Shown here piece after piece: positions 54,751-63,947 of a DNA stretch of 64,000 bases. Below the pieces are notes generated by a model. The model ran no database searches. It was not told where the DNA came from and saw only the letters and a program-made list of their open reading frames with translations. Made by a program: the position numbers and the translations under genes. The stretch's first letter is position 1; each line of letters begins with the position of its first letter. The stretch comes from G020348385 sp964410125 (GTDB lineage Bacteria > Acidobacteriota > Aminicenantia > Aminicenantales > Aminicenantaceae), in NCBI GenBank assembly GCA_964410125.1, contig CAYPGQ010000001.1, positions 81,513 through 145,512 on the forward strand, read 5' to 3'.

Positions 54751-54771
54751 TAACCTGAATTATCCAGGTTA
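54751..54771 (+). repeat. Short palindrome of the CCTGGATTATTCAGG family, containing the tsaE stop
   Basis: TAACCTG and CAGGTTA form a 7-base stem around AATTATC. The TAA stop of the leftward tsaE gene (54771-54769) is part of the palindrome. Confidence 0.65.
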
Positions 54772-55206
54772 TTGTTTTATTGTGATTTTCCGTGTTTCAT
54801 CGTTTAGGACTTCGATGCTGATCCTAATGGCTTCCAGTTCCATCTTGAGTTTCTCGGCCCATTCCACGATGATGACACCGCGGTCGAGATAATCCTCCCA
54901 ACCTAAGTCTTCAATCTCGGAATTTTTTCCCAATCGATACAGGTCGATGTGATATATCGGACATTTTGCCTGATAAATGTTCACAAGTGTAAAGGAAGGA
55001 CTGCAAACCTGATCGACATCTTCCAGACCTAATCCCGATGCAATCCCTTTGGCAAAAACGGTCTTGCCTGCTCCCAGTTCCCCTGTCAAAAAAACAACTT
55101 CTTGCCCTTGGAACGATTCAGCCAGCCTTTTTGCCAATTTAAACGTCTCATTCTCTGAGGCTGATTTGTACTTTTCTGCTTGTGTTTTCGTTTTTGGGAT
55201 TTTCAT
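54769..55206 (-). CDS. tsaE: tRNA threonylcarbamoyladenosine biosynthesis ATPase TsaE
   Basis: The 145-residue P-loop ATPase has Walker A GELGAGKTVFAKGIA, SPSFTLVNIYQ, YHIDLYRLG and VIIVEWAEKL, all hallmark TsaE motifs. It works with TsaB and TsaD in t6A modification of ANN-decoding tRNAs. An upstream TTG (55230) is possible; neither start has a clear ribosome binding site. It follows nnr closely. Confidence 0.9.
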   Translation of the reverse strand: MKIPKTKTQAEKYKSASENETFKLAKRLAESFQGQEVVFLTGELGAGKTVFAKGIASGLGLEDVDQVCSPSFTLVNIYQAKCPIYHIDLYRLGKNSEIEDLGWEDYLDRGVIIVEWAEKLKMELEAIRISIEVLNDETRKITIKQ

Positions 55207-55234
55207 TTTATAATCAGGCCGGATTTTCAATATT

Positions 55235-56782
55235 CTACGAGAGGGCTTTGATTGCGGCAGGCAGATAGGTAATCATATTTCCAGCTGTTAGAGACTTTTC
55301 TCCAAGCCGGGCCGCTCCGATATCACCGCTGAGTCCATGGACATAGACAGCCGCCAAAATGGCGTCCAAAATATTTTTTTCCTGGATGATCATGGATGCA
55401 ATCATACCGCTGAGGACATCCCCGGAGCCTGCTGTGGCCATCCCTGGGTTTCCGGTGGGATTGATAAAGGTTTTTCCCTCAGGCGTGGCAGTCAAAGTCC
55501 TGTAGCCTTTCAAAACCACGTAAACCCCAAATTTTTTAGCAAACCGAGGCACCAGCTCTAACCTTCTGTCAAGGACCTCTTTTGTGGACAACTTGAGCAG
55601 CCGGGCAAATTCTCCGGGATGAGGTGTCACGACAGCCGGTTTGGACAAGGATTTCAGAATATCGGGCTTGGAAGCCAGGATATTCAATGCGTCAGCATCC
55701 AGCACTACCGGAATTCTCAATCGTGTCAGCAGGGAAAGGACCAACTTCTTGGTTGATTCGTGTGTGGAAATCCCCGGCCCCAACATCAGAACATCTTTTT
55801 CTTCGAGCAAACGCAAAATCTCTGACAATGCCTCCACAGCCAGTGTCCCCTTATCCGTTTCCGGTAAAGGCTCTGTCATCAATTCCATCATAGAGCGGGC
55901 CACAATCGGAAGACAACTCTTCGGCACTCCTGCCGTCACAAGGCCAGCGCCCATCTTCAGGGCGGCCTTGCCCGCCATGGCGGCGGCTCCTGTTTTGCCC
56001 ACAGAACCGGAGAGCATCAAAAGGTGTCCATACGTTCCTTTGTGAGTTGCCTTTTTCCGGCGCTTAAAATATGGACGAATTCTCTCCTTTTCCACCATCT
56101 CGAGCTTGAATTTCTCATCTTCAAACAGATAAGGAGGCACGCTGATGTCTCCGATCTTCAGCTCTCCCACATAATCCTCTGCCGGAGGAAAAACATGGGC
56201 AACCTTGGCAGCCGCCAAAGAAACAGTGAGATCAGCCTTCACACATGGCCCGATAATGGCAAATGTGTCAGACAACAGGCCCGAAGGAATATCCACGGCC
56301 ACCTTGAAGGACTTGCTTTTGTTGATTCCCTGGATGACAGTGGCATAGAGTCCCCTCGCAGGATTTGCAAGACCCGTTCCGAATATGGCGTCCACAACCA
56401 CTGTGGCCTTTGACAGGATCTTTTTATTCGCACCCCAATGCCGAGCGGACGTGATTTCCTTGATCGTGATTCCGATTTTCCCGGCAATGCCCGCGTTCAA
56501 TGCAGCATCCCCTTTGAGTTCTTTTTTGGAAGCCAGCAGCAGAACAACAAGCTGGCAGCCCCGGTTGAAGAGATGTCGGGCCACCACAAATCCGTCCCCT
56601 CCGTTGTTTCCTTTCCCGGCAACGATCACAACTCTTTCATCCTGAATTTGTGGAAACTTCTTCAATATCTCGTTTGTGATCTGAATCCCGGCATTTTCCA
56701 TCAATATCGGGCCAATTATTCCCAACTTTTCGATGGCTTTTTTGTCGACACCCTGCATCTGTTTTGATGTTAAGATTTTCAT
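55235..56782 (-). CDS. nnr: Bifunctional NAD(P)H-hydrate epimerase / ADP-dependent dehydratase
   Basis: The 515-residue protein has an N-terminal YjeF_N epimerase domain (about 1-215, VVIVAGKGNNGGDGFVVARH, DAIFGTGLANPARG). The C-terminal carbohydrate-kinase-like dehydratase domain (about 235-510) has NPTGNPGMATAGSGDVLSGM. It repairs hydrated NADH and NADPH. The open frame reaches 56866, but the conserved family start MKILTSKQMQGVDKKAI is at 56782. It heads a unit with tsaE, a common pairing in bacteria. Confidence 0.9.
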   Translation of the reverse strand: MKILTSKQMQGVDKKAIEKLGIIGPILMENAGIQITNEILKKFPQIQDERVVIVAGKGNNGGDGFVVARHLFNRGCQLVVLLLASKKELKGDAALNAGIAGKIGITIKEITSARHWGANKKILSKATVVVDAIFGTGLANPARGLYATVIQGINKSKSFKVAVDIPSGLLSDTFAIIGPCVKADLTVSLAAAKVAHVFPPAEDYVGELKIGDISVPPYLFEDEKFKLEMVEKERIRPYFKRRKKATHKGTYGHLLMLSGSVGKTGAAAMAGKAALKMGAGLVTAGVPKSCLPIVARSMMELMTEPLPETDKGTLAVEALSEILRLLEEKDVLMLGPGISTHESTKKLVLSLLTRLRIPVVLDADALNILASKPDILKSLSKPAVVTPHPGEFARLLKLSTKEVLDRRLELVPRFAKKFGVYVVLKGYRTLTATPEGKTFINPTGNPGMATAGSGDVLSGMIASMIIQEKNILDAILAAVYVHGLSGDIGAARLGEKSLTAGNMITYLPAAIKALS

Positions 56783-56866
56783 AATGAAAATTTTAACATA
56801 AAAATAAACGCTTTGCTGCTGAATTCGTTGATTTAAGCAACTAATTATGCTAATAAAAAATATCAT

Positions 56867-56880
56867 CCTGGATTATTCAT
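56867..56880 (+). repeat. Solo repeat end upstream of gap
   Basis: CCTGGATTATTCAT matches the left end of the larger repeat and lies 16 bases before the gap start codon, next to its GAGGAGGT ribosome binding site. Confidence 0.55.
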
Positions 56881-56896
56881 AAGAGGAGGTATTGTT

Positions 56897-57898
56897 ATGG
56901 GAATAAAAATTGGCATAAATGGATTCGGTCGAATCGGACGAAACGTATTCCGAGCCGCATATAAAGATCCTGATATCGAGATCGTAGCCGCCAACGATGT
57001 GGTGGACGCCAAAATTCTGGCGCATCTTCTGAAATACGATTCTGTGCTCGGCATTCTGGATGCCGACATCCAGGCCACACAGGACTCCATTATCGTCGAT
57101 GGCAAAGAAACAAAAATTCTCACCGAAAGAAACCCGGCAGATCTCCCCTGGAACGACCTGGACGTTCCGATCGTAATCGAGGCCACCGGTCTTTTCCGAA
57201 AAAGACAGGATGCCTTGAAGCATATCGAAACAGGCGGAGCCAAAAAGGTCATCATATCCGCCCCGGCGATAGAACCGGATGTCACGCTGGTCCTTGGCGT
57301 AAACAATGAAGCCTATGATCCGGACAACCACCACATCATCTCGAATGCCTCCTGCACTACCAACTGTCTCGCACCGGCCGTCAAAGTCATCCACCAAGCA
57401 TTTGGGGTGGAAAAAGCCTTCATGACCACCATCCACGCCTACACAATGGACCAAAAAATCCTGGATGCCCCGCATAAAGATCTTCGCAGAGCTCGAGCAG
57501 CGGCCGTCTCTCAAATTCCCACATCAACTGGTGCTGCCAAAGCTGTCGGTTTGGTCATGCCTGATCTCCAGGGCAAAATCGACGGAATCGCCATCCGCAT
57601 CCCTACAGCCAATGTCTCCCTTGTCGATCTGGTCGCCCAACTCAAGACAAACACCAGCGCCGACGAAGTTAACCAGGCTTTTAAAGCCGCCGCTGAAGGG
57701 GAACTGAAAGGAATCCTCCAGTATTGTGAGGAACCTCTGGTTTCTGTCGATTTTATGGCCAATCCCCACTCTTCGATCGTGGATGCGCTTTTCACACGCG
57801 TGACAGACGGTAACCTGGTCAAAGTCCTGTCCTGGTATGACAACGAGTGGGGCTATTCCTGCCGGCTCGTCGACCTCATCAAATTCATCTCCGGATAA
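56897..57898 (+). CDS. gap: Glyceraldehyde-3-phosphate dehydrogenase
   Basis: The 333-residue glycolytic enzyme has NAD-binding INGFGRIGRNVFRA, catalytic Cys153 in SNASCTTNCLAP and His180 in TTIHAYTMDQ. Asp34 in VAANDVVD after the second beta strand points to NAD rather than NADP. GAGGAGGT precedes the ATG. It heads the gap-pgk-tpiA-secG operon, with 6 bases to pgk. Confidence 0.95.
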   Translation: MGIKIGINGFGRIGRNVFRAAYKDPDIEIVAANDVVDAKILAHLLKYDSVLGILDADIQATQDSIIVDGKETKILTERNPADLPWNDLDVPIVIEATGLFRKRQDALKHIETGGAKKVIISAPAIEPDVTLVLGVNNEAYDPDNHHIISNASCTTNCLAPAVKVIHQAFGVEKAFMTTIHAYTMDQKILDAPHKDLRRARAAAVSQIPTSTGAAKAVGLVMPDLQGKIDGIAIRIPTANVSLVDLVAQLKTNTSADEVNQAFKAAAEGELKGILQYCEEPLVSVDFMANPHSSIVDALFTRVTDGNLVKVLSWYDNEWGYSCRLVDLIKFISG

Positions 57899-57904
57899 AA
57901 AGCC

Positions 57905-59086
57905 ATGCTGTATGTCAAAGACCTGGATGTCCAGGGAAAAAAAATCTTTTTACGTGTGGACTTCAATGTTCCCCTGGACAAAGAGAGAAACATCCGTGAT
58001 GACACACGCATCAAAGCCGCTTTGCCCACGCTGAATCACCTCTTGGAGCACGGAGCCAAGGTTGTCTTGGCATCGCATTTGGGACGGCCCAAAGGAGAGT
58101 TTAAACCCAAGTTCAGCACACAACCTGTGGCCGAAAGACTTGCAGAACTGATCCACCAAGAAGTTTTACATGTTCCCGATGTTGTCGGTCATGAAGTCGA
58201 AACGATGAAATCCCAACTCAAGGAAAGCCAGGTTCTCCTGTTGGAAAACCTCCGGTTCTACCCTGGTGAGAAAGGAAATGATCCCGCGTTTGCCCAACAG
58301 CTGGCTCAGGATATCGATTATTTTGTAAACGATGCTTTTGGCGCATGCCATAGAGCCCATGCATCCATAGTGGGCATTCCTCAACATGTCCAAAAATCAG
58401 CAGCCGGTTTCCTGGTCGCCAAAGAGGTAGAATACCTCAGTAAAGCGGTCCTCTCCCCTCAAAAACCCTATGTCGCCATCCTCGGAGGAGCCAAGGTATC
58501 GGACAAGATACCGGTGATCGAGAGTCTCCTTCACAAAGCCGATAACATATTGATCGGAGGGGCCATGGCGTACACCTTCTTTTCCGCACAAGGATATGGT
58601 GTGGGCCGGTCCCTTGTGGAGGAAGACAAAAAGGACCTCGCCTTGAGCCTGCTGGACAAAGCCAAGTCCATAGGCGTGAATTTCCTCCTTCCGCAGGATC
58701 ACATCGCGGCAGCAGCCATCGATCCCTGCGCTGAAGAACGAATCATACAAAAATTCCCGATCCCTCCGAACTTGATGGCCCTGGATATCGGCCCGCAGAC
58801 CATCAAAAAATATAAAGATGTTATAACAACCGCAAAAACAATCTTCTGGAATGGACCGATGGGTGTTTTTGAAATCGACCAGTTTGGAAAAGGCACAGAA
58901 GAGATGGCAAAAGCTGTGGCAAACACCAAGGCGATCTCCATCATTGGAGGAGGAGATTCCGTCGCAGCTGTACTCAAGGTTGGTGTCAGCGAAAAAATTT
59001 CCCATATATCCACAGGTGGCGGAGCGTCCCTTGAGTATATCGCGAAGGAAACGCTGCCTGGACTAGAAGCCTTAACGGAGAAATAA
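57905..59086 (+). CDS. pgk: Phosphoglycerate kinase
   Basis: The 393-residue kinase has the substrate motif RVDFNVPLDKERNIRDDTRI, SHLGRPKGEF, LLENLRFYPGEKGNDPAFAQ, and the nucleotide-binding end IIGGGDSVAAV and STGGGASLEYI. It makes ATP from 1,3-bisphosphoglycerate. It follows gap by 6 bases and precedes tpiA by 1 base. Confidence 0.95.
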   Translation: MLYVKDLDVQGKKIFLRVDFNVPLDKERNIRDDTRIKAALPTLNHLLEHGAKVVLASHLGRPKGEFKPKFSTQPVAERLAELIHQEVLHVPDVVGHEVETMKSQLKESQVLLLENLRFYPGEKGNDPAFAQQLAQDIDYFVNDAFGACHRAHASIVGIPQHVQKSAAGFLVAKEVEYLSKAVLSPQKPYVAILGGAKVSDKIPVIESLLHKADNILIGGAMAYTFFSAQGYGVGRSLVEEDKKDLALSLLDKAKSIGVNFLLPQDHIAAAAIDPCAEERIIQKFPIPPNLMALDIGPQTIKKYKDVITTAKTIFWNGPMGVFEIDQFGKGTEEMAKAVANTKAISIIGGGDSVAAVLKVGVSEKISHISTGGGASLEYIAKETLPGLEALTEK

Positions 59087-59087
59087 G

Positions 59088-59873
59088 ATGAATTTTACTC
59101 ACAAAAAACCTTTCATTGCCGGAAACTGGAAAATGTTCAAGACCGTTCCCGAGGCCGTGGACACGGTTCAAAAACTTCATGAAGCCAGTTTAGGATTGGA
59201 AAAAGCTCAGTTTGTCGTTGTCCCGCCCTTCACAGCTCTCAGCGAAGTCAGCCGGGCACTCCAAGGCTCTCCTGTTCAGATAGGAGCGCAGAATATGTAC
59301 TGGGAGGAGCAAGGAGCCTTTACAGGAGAAGTGTCGGCACCAATGCTCAAGAATGTCGGCTGCACTTATGTGGTCATCGGGCATTCGGAGAGGCGGCAGT
59401 TTTTTGGAGAAACCAACGAAACAGTCAACAAAAAAATCAAATCCGCTCTCACCCACGGCCTGATTCCCATCATGTGTATCGGCGAGTCTCTCGAAGAGAG
59501 AGAAAACGGCAACACCATAACCAAAGTTCAGACGCAAATAACAGAAGGATTGAAAGGGCTCGAGGCCGAACAAGTCCGCCAGATCATCATCGCCTACGAA
59601 CCTATCTGGGCCATCGGCACTGGTCTGACAGCTACTCCAGATCAGGCCCAAGAAGTGCACCGTTTCATCCGATCGAACCTCGCAGAAAATCATGGAAATG
59701 ATGTGGCTTCCTGTGCTATAATCCTGTACGGCGGTTCGGTCAAACCGGAAAACTCCTACTCCCTATTGAAGGAGAAAGATATTAACGGTGCCCTTGTTGG
59801 AGGCGCATCGCTGAAAGCGGAATCTTTCGCAGAGATTTCTAAAGAAGCCATAAAAGCGTACGAGGAAAAATGA
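59088..59873 (+). CDS. tpiA: Triosephosphate isomerase
   Basis: The 261-residue TIM barrel has catalytic Lys15 (GNWKMFK), His98 (VIGHSERR) and Glu170 (AYEPIWAIGTG), plus the phosphate loop YGGSVKPEN. It starts 1 base after pgk and overlaps secG by 4 bases. Confidence 0.95.
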   Translation: MNFTHKKPFIAGNWKMFKTVPEAVDTVQKLHEASLGLEKAQFVVVPPFTALSEVSRALQGSPVQIGAQNMYWEEQGAFTGEVSAPMLKNVGCTYVVIGHSERRQFFGETNETVNKKIKSALTHGLIPIMCIGESLEERENGNTITKVQTQITEGLKGLEAEQVRQIIIAYEPIWAIGTGLTATPDQAQEVHRFIRSNLAENHGNDVASCAIILYGGSVKPENSYSLLKEKDINGALVGGASLKAESFAEISKEAIKAYEEK

Positions 59874-60301
59874 GTTCATTACTTCTTATCATTCACATCA
59901 TAGTTTGCCTTACATTGATTATTGCTATCCTGCTTCAATCTGGAAAATCAGCCGATTTAGCCGGAGCTTTCGGAGGAATGGGAAGCCAGTCGGTCTTTGG
60001 ACCTCGAGGAGTTGCGACGATTCTCTCGAAGATATCCACGGTATGTGCAATTCTTTTCATGATTACTTCGTTGTCACTCTGGATTCTCTCCGCTAAAGGA
60101 GACAGATCGGTCCTAAGCGGCGAAGAAGCTCCGGTGGAACAGAAAGCGGCTGTTACGGAACCTGAGAAAAAAGAAGGCGAAGAAATCAAAGTCCCGGAAG
60201 GAACGACCCAGCAGGAAACAAACGCGAAAAAGCAGGGTGAAGAGATAAAAAAGCAAGAATCAGATCCGGAAAAAAAGAAAACCGAACCGGTTAAAAAATA
60301 A
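59870..60301 (+). CDS. secG: SecG subunit of the preprotein translocase
   Basis: The 143-residue protein has two membrane helices (about 3-22 and 50-70) and the conserved SecG motif between them (LLQSGKSADLAGAFGG, GPRGVATILSKIS). A charged Glu/Lys tail of about 65 residues makes it longer than typical SecG. The ATG overlaps the tpiA stop (ATGA). Its place after tpiA is common in bacteria. Confidence 0.9.
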   Translation: MSSLLLIIHIIVCLTLIIAILLQSGKSADLAGAFGGMGSQSVFGPRGVATILSKISTVCAILFMITSLSLWILSAKGDRSVLSGEEAPVEQKAAVTEPEKKEGEEIKVPEGTTQQETNAKKQGEEIKKQESDPEKKKTEPVKK

Positions 60302-60320
60302 TCCACAAATCCTCATTTTT

Positions 60321-60407
60321 GCCGAAGTGGTGGAATTTGGTAGACACGCATGGTTGAGGGCCATGTGAGCGTAATTGCTCGTGGGGGTTCGAGTCCCCCC
60401 TTCGGCA
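60321..60407 (+). tRNA. tRNA-Leu (anticodon GAG)
   Basis: A class II tRNA: acceptor GCCGAAG/CTTCGGC, D-arm GTGGAATTTGGTAGACAC, and anticodon loop TTGAGGG (anticodon GAG) on stem CATGG/CCATG. It has a long variable arm and T-arm GGGGGTTCGAGTCCCCC. The CCA end is not encoded. It lies 19 bases after secG. Confidence 0.95.
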
Positions 60408-60786
60408 TTATAATTCTTTTGTTATCAATAAGTTATAGAGATTCCAGCATAATGTAACCAGGCCACTCTCTCCCTCGTATCCTTCTATGATGACGTAACG
60501 CAAGTTTTTTTTATTCTTTCTTATTTGCCCTCTTTTCTTCGGTCTTTTGAACCATCCTTCTGTCCATGATCCCAACCATAAAAAGTTGGCTCTGCAATAA
60601 AGCTATAAGGGCACAGAGGATAGCCTCCGAGGGATTTTAAGTCCCTTTCATCTTGTTGATTTCGCATTATTACGAGTGCCATTCTTCCGAGTTTGGATAC
60701 ATTTTTGTATAAAGGAAGAGGCAGTATCTCATGAACTTATTTTTGTCGTGATTACCTTTGCTCCGGTTTGACTGAATCAAACGGCT
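60408..60786. other. 379-base gap with a tRNA-Leu(UAA)-like fragment
   Basis: No gene is supported here. The only recognisable content is the tRNA-Leu-like fragment at 60612-60653, described separately. The rest shows no clear promoter or terminator that I can defend. Confidence 0.6.
60612..60653 (-). other. tRNA-Leu(UAA)-like fragment A (possible attachment remnant)
   Basis: The minus strand reads AAGATGAAAGGGACTTAAAA and then TCCCTCGGAGGC, which matches the anticodon arm (loop with TAA) and the start of the variable arm of bacterial tRNA-Leu(UAA). No acceptor, D-arm or T-arm is present, so it is not a functional tRNA. A near-identical block in the same orientation lies at 63892-63918. Confidence 0.5.
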
Positions 60787-63375
60787 TCATTCATAACGTA
60801 GTGAAATAGAGGGATTGGCATTCGCAGTCCGCACAGAGTGAAAACTCACGGTCAGGGCCGCAATCAGCAGCGTTGCCGTTCCTGATAGCAGGAAGATTCC
60901 CACACCGATTCCTGTTCTGTAGACAAAACCATTCAGCCATTTGCTCATAACAAAGTAAGCGATAGGCCAGGCTATCAGATTGGCGACCACGATCAAACGG
61001 CCGAACTCCCCCATCAGGATACCCAGGATATCGGATATCGATGCTCCCAGAACCTTACGGATCCCGATCTCTTTGGTACGGCGCTCACAGGCGTGCGATG
61101 CCATGCCGAACAAACCGAGACAGGCGATCAAAACGGCGATGATCGAAAAGAGGCCGAACAATATCCCAAGTTTCTGTTCTATTCTGTACATTTGGTTATA
61201 GATATCATCCAGGAAGCGGAATTCGAACGGATACTTCGTCATAAACTTATTGTAGGTATTCTTGATTTGGGCAATGGTCTCAGGAATATTTCGTCCTCGG
61301 ATCCGAACAGAGGCATAATAGGCATGGCTGGGATCACAGTGGATAACCAGCGGTTTTATATCCAGGCGAAGAGAATGATAGTTAAAATCCTTGATCACCC
61401 CTACGACCTTTGCCTCTTTTTTAAAATTTGTGGAGAGCTTTTTGCCGATCGGATTCTTCCAGTTCGCTTGCTTCATGAAAGTTTCATTGACTATGACGGC
61501 TTCCTGATCATCCGTTCCGAAAGCTTCAGAAAAGTTGCGGCCCTGTATGATTTCCGCTTCATAAAGATCGAGAAAATCATAGTCGACCGAAAACCAATGG
61601 GTGTGAAAAGAAACCTCAGCTCCTGCTTCATCCAGATAGGTTCCGGTAAATCCGGATCCGATTCTCGTGGGATAATCGTTCGAGGTCGTTATTCCGATAA
61701 TGCCGGCATAGTTTTTGAGTTCATTTTTAAAGGCCGGAAGATTTTTTTGGACCCCCTGGTCAGTTGCTCTAAAAATAATGACATTTTCGCGGTTGAATCC
61801 TAGATTTTTAGTCCGAAGATACCTCATCTGTTTGTATACCACCAAGCATGATGCGATGAGGATGACTGTCATGCAGAATTGGAAGATAACTAGAGCACTT
61901 CTCAAACGTCCTTTCCCGGCTAGTCGAGCTGTAGCCCCTTTGATGATACTGACCGGGCGCAAGGAAGAAAGAAATAGAGCGGGATAGAAACCCGCAGCCA
62001 ATCCGATGAGTAAAACTACAGCGGCTAGTTCGGCTAACAATTTCCATTCAAATTGAGCACCGATTTGAATACCACGTTCAACAAATGAGCCGAAAGCGGG
62101 GAGAAGTTGCCAGGCAAAAAAGAGAGCAAGACACATCGCCACCCCTGAAATCATAATGGATTCGGTCATAAACTGCCGAATCAGCTGGGTTCTCTGTGCT
62201 CCGATAACCTTCCTCACACCGATTTCTTTCGCTCGAAGCGAGGCTCTGGCCGTTGAGAGGTTCATGTAATTGATAGAGGCTATTAACAGAATGAGAAGAG
62301 CGATGGATGTGAAAAGATAGATATATTTCATATCATTGGTCTGAGAGAATTCGAAATTGACTTGAGAATTCAGGTGAATTCTGGTCAACGGCTGCAAAAA
62401 GAATATTTTTTCTCTGCTTTCTTCATCATTTTTTTTAACAATCATGCCGATTTTTTCTTCAAGTTGTCGGGGATTGCTTCCCTTTCTCAATTTGACATAA
62501 GTGAAAAAAGATGTGTTATCCCAATCGGCCAGAGTTTCTTCGCGTTTATTGACTGGGAAGAGATTCACAAATGACACAACACAATCAAATTGAAAGTGAG
62601 AATTTTCAGGAACATTTTCGAAAATTCCTGTTACTATAAAATTATTAAGGACAGTCTTTCCCACAGGATTCTCACCATGGAAATACCTCTCCACCATATC
62701 CTGACTGACTAATACCTTGTTGGGTCCATCTAAAGCCGTTGCTCTATCTCCTTCAATTAGCTTAAAGGAAAAAACCTTTAAGAACTCTTCATCCGCATGC
62801 ACAGCCCGTACATAAAAACCTTGCTCTTTTTCCCCTAACCAGATATTTTGGGGAAATCCTATTTTAGTAGCGGTCTCGATTTCGGGGACTTCAATCGGCA
62901 AAGTGCTGGCAAGAGGAGTGGGAGAAACGCCATAATAATCGGACCCCATGTACATATCACCGGGAGTTCGACTGATCACTCTGTATATCCGATCGGCATT
63001 CTCGAAAAAAGAGTCGAAACTCATCTCATATCGGACATAAAGGAAGATTAGAATAAAACAGGTCATCCCGAATGCAAAACCAAGTACATTAATCAGCGAA
63101 AAAACCTTGTGTCGAAAGATGGTTCTTAGGGACATGCGTAGATAGTTTTTAAGCATGCCGGCACTTTCCAAGAGAGTTAGTTTGATATACTGAAACAATA
63201 TTTCCAGAATAAATGACCAGCACCATATCCAGGACCTTAGATTCCCATTTTTTAAGCGAATTTCCGCATACTCCTCATCGATCACATGGCTTATGGCAAA
63301 ATTCTTTTCGTAAACCGACAATCGGGACAATATCCACTTTGCAAACTTTGGTGGAGATATTTTGTTGTTTTTCAT
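60787..63375 (-). CDS. ADOP/FtsX-type (MacB-like) ABC permease with N-terminal prefix domain
   Basis: The 862-residue protein starts with a permease-prefix domain (about 1-65, PPKFAKWILSRLSVYEKNFA) and a membrane helix. Two MacB-type periplasmic domains and two FtsX transmembrane modules follow (about 80-430 and 445-860; the repeated motif ERRTKEIGIRKVLGAS / LRAKEIGVRKVIGAQ). This is the layout of orphan permeases found in many copies in Acidobacteria. No ATPase is adjacent. GAGGAAAGA precedes the ATG at 63375; the open frame to 63405 would overlap padR. It lies 10 bases after the PadR-type gene, its probable regulator. Confidence 0.8.
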   Translation of the reverse strand: MKNNKISPPKFAKWILSRLSVYEKNFAISHVIDEEYAEIRLKNGNLRSWIWCWSFILEILFQYIKLTLLESAGMLKNYLRMSLRTIFRHKVFSLINVLGFAFGMTCFILIFLYVRYEMSFDSFFENADRIYRVISRTPGDMYMGSDYYGVSPTPLASTLPIEVPEIETATKIGFPQNIWLGEKEQGFYVRAVHADEEFLKVFSFKLIEGDRATALDGPNKVLVSQDMVERYFHGENPVGKTVLNNFIVTGIFENVPENSHFQFDCVVSFVNLFPVNKREETLADWDNTSFFTYVKLRKGSNPRQLEEKIGMIVKKNDEESREKIFFLQPLTRIHLNSQVNFEFSQTNDMKYIYLFTSIALLILLIASINYMNLSTARASLRAKEIGVRKVIGAQRTQLIRQFMTESIMISGVAMCLALFFAWQLLPAFGSFVERGIQIGAQFEWKLLAELAAVVLLIGLAAGFYPALFLSSLRPVSIIKGATARLAGKGRLRSALVIFQFCMTVILIASCLVVYKQMRYLRTKNLGFNRENVIIFRATDQGVQKNLPAFKNELKNYAGIIGITTSNDYPTRIGSGFTGTYLDEAGAEVSFHTHWFSVDYDFLDLYEAEIIQGRNFSEAFGTDDQEAVIVNETFMKQANWKNPIGKKLSTNFKKEAKVVGVIKDFNYHSLRLDIKPLVIHCDPSHAYYASVRIRGRNIPETIAQIKNTYNKFMTKYPFEFRFLDDIYNQMYRIEQKLGILFGLFSIIAVLIACLGLFGMASHACERRTKEIGIRKVLGASISDILGILMGEFGRLIVVANLIAWPIAYFVMSKWLNGFVYRTGIGVGIFLLSGTATLLIAALTVSFHSVRTANANPSISLRYE

Positions 63376-63385
63376 TCTTTCCTCA

Positions 63386-63703
63386 TCAGGAGCTGAATTT
63401 GACAAAGCCGTCCCAAGTTAATCTTTGAATTTTATAGGCATGATTCAAAGCCTTCTTTCCCACAGGGGTCAAGAAGTACATCACTTTCCGGCGTCCCCCC
63501 TGCTGTGCAAGAGGCTCGCTGTCTTTTGATTCGATATAGCCTTTTTTAATCAATGAAGTCAGCGTGTTACATAAAGAGCCCGTATTGATGGTCTCTCCGG
63601 TTATCTCTTTAAAATATTTCCGGACGGAAACGATATAGGCGTTGCCGGCCAGTTTCCAAATTGCCAGAAGGATCAGTTCCTGATGTTTGGTCAGTTTGTA
63701 CAT
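63386..63703 (-). CDS. PadR-family transcriptional regulator
   Basis: The 105-residue regulator has a winged helix (QELILLAIWKLAGNAYIVSV, SLCNTLTSLIKKGYIESKDS, wing GGRRKVMYFLTPVGKKAL), typical of PadR, and a short C-terminal helix. Such genes are constantly paired with orphan FtsX-type permeases in Acidobacteria. AAAGGA lies upstream of the ATG. The ligand is unknown. Confidence 0.85.
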   Translation of the reverse strand: MYKLTKHQELILLAIWKLAGNAYIVSVRKYFKEITGETINTGSLCNTLTSLIKKGYIESKDSEPLAQQGGRRKVMYFLTPVGKKALNHAYKIQRLTWDGFVKFSS

Positions 63704-63891
63704 TTGTTTTTTCCTTTGTTTTTATTCTAAAAACATATATCTATATATACGTAATGGCGAGAAAAAAGGTTACAAAGCAGACGACACAGATAATTGGAAA
63801 GATAAAAAACTCCCCTATTTTCCGGAACTTGCTGATTTTTCAGTAATTTACTGCTTTTTAATGCTTTACAGAAAAACTCGAATTCTCCTCC

Positions 63892-63918
63892 CAGAGGATT
63901 TTAAGTCCCTTGCATCTT
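63892..63918 (-). other. tRNA-Leu(UAA)-like fragment B (possible attachment remnant)
   Basis: The minus strand reads AAGATGCAAGGGACTTAAAA then TCCTCTGG. It matches the junction of D-arm and anticodon arm of tRNA-Leu(UAA) (AGACGCAAGGGACTTAAAAT in typical genes) at nearly every base. The rest of a tRNA is missing. Same orientation as fragment A, 3.3 kb away. Confidence 0.5.
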
Positions 63919-63947
63919 CCAGTCCAATTCAGCCTTGTCATTTAAGC

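Noticed and set aside
60408..60786. A second functional tRNA-Leu in the gap
   Set aside because: Only the anticodon arm and part of the variable arm are present; acceptor and T-arm cannot be formed.
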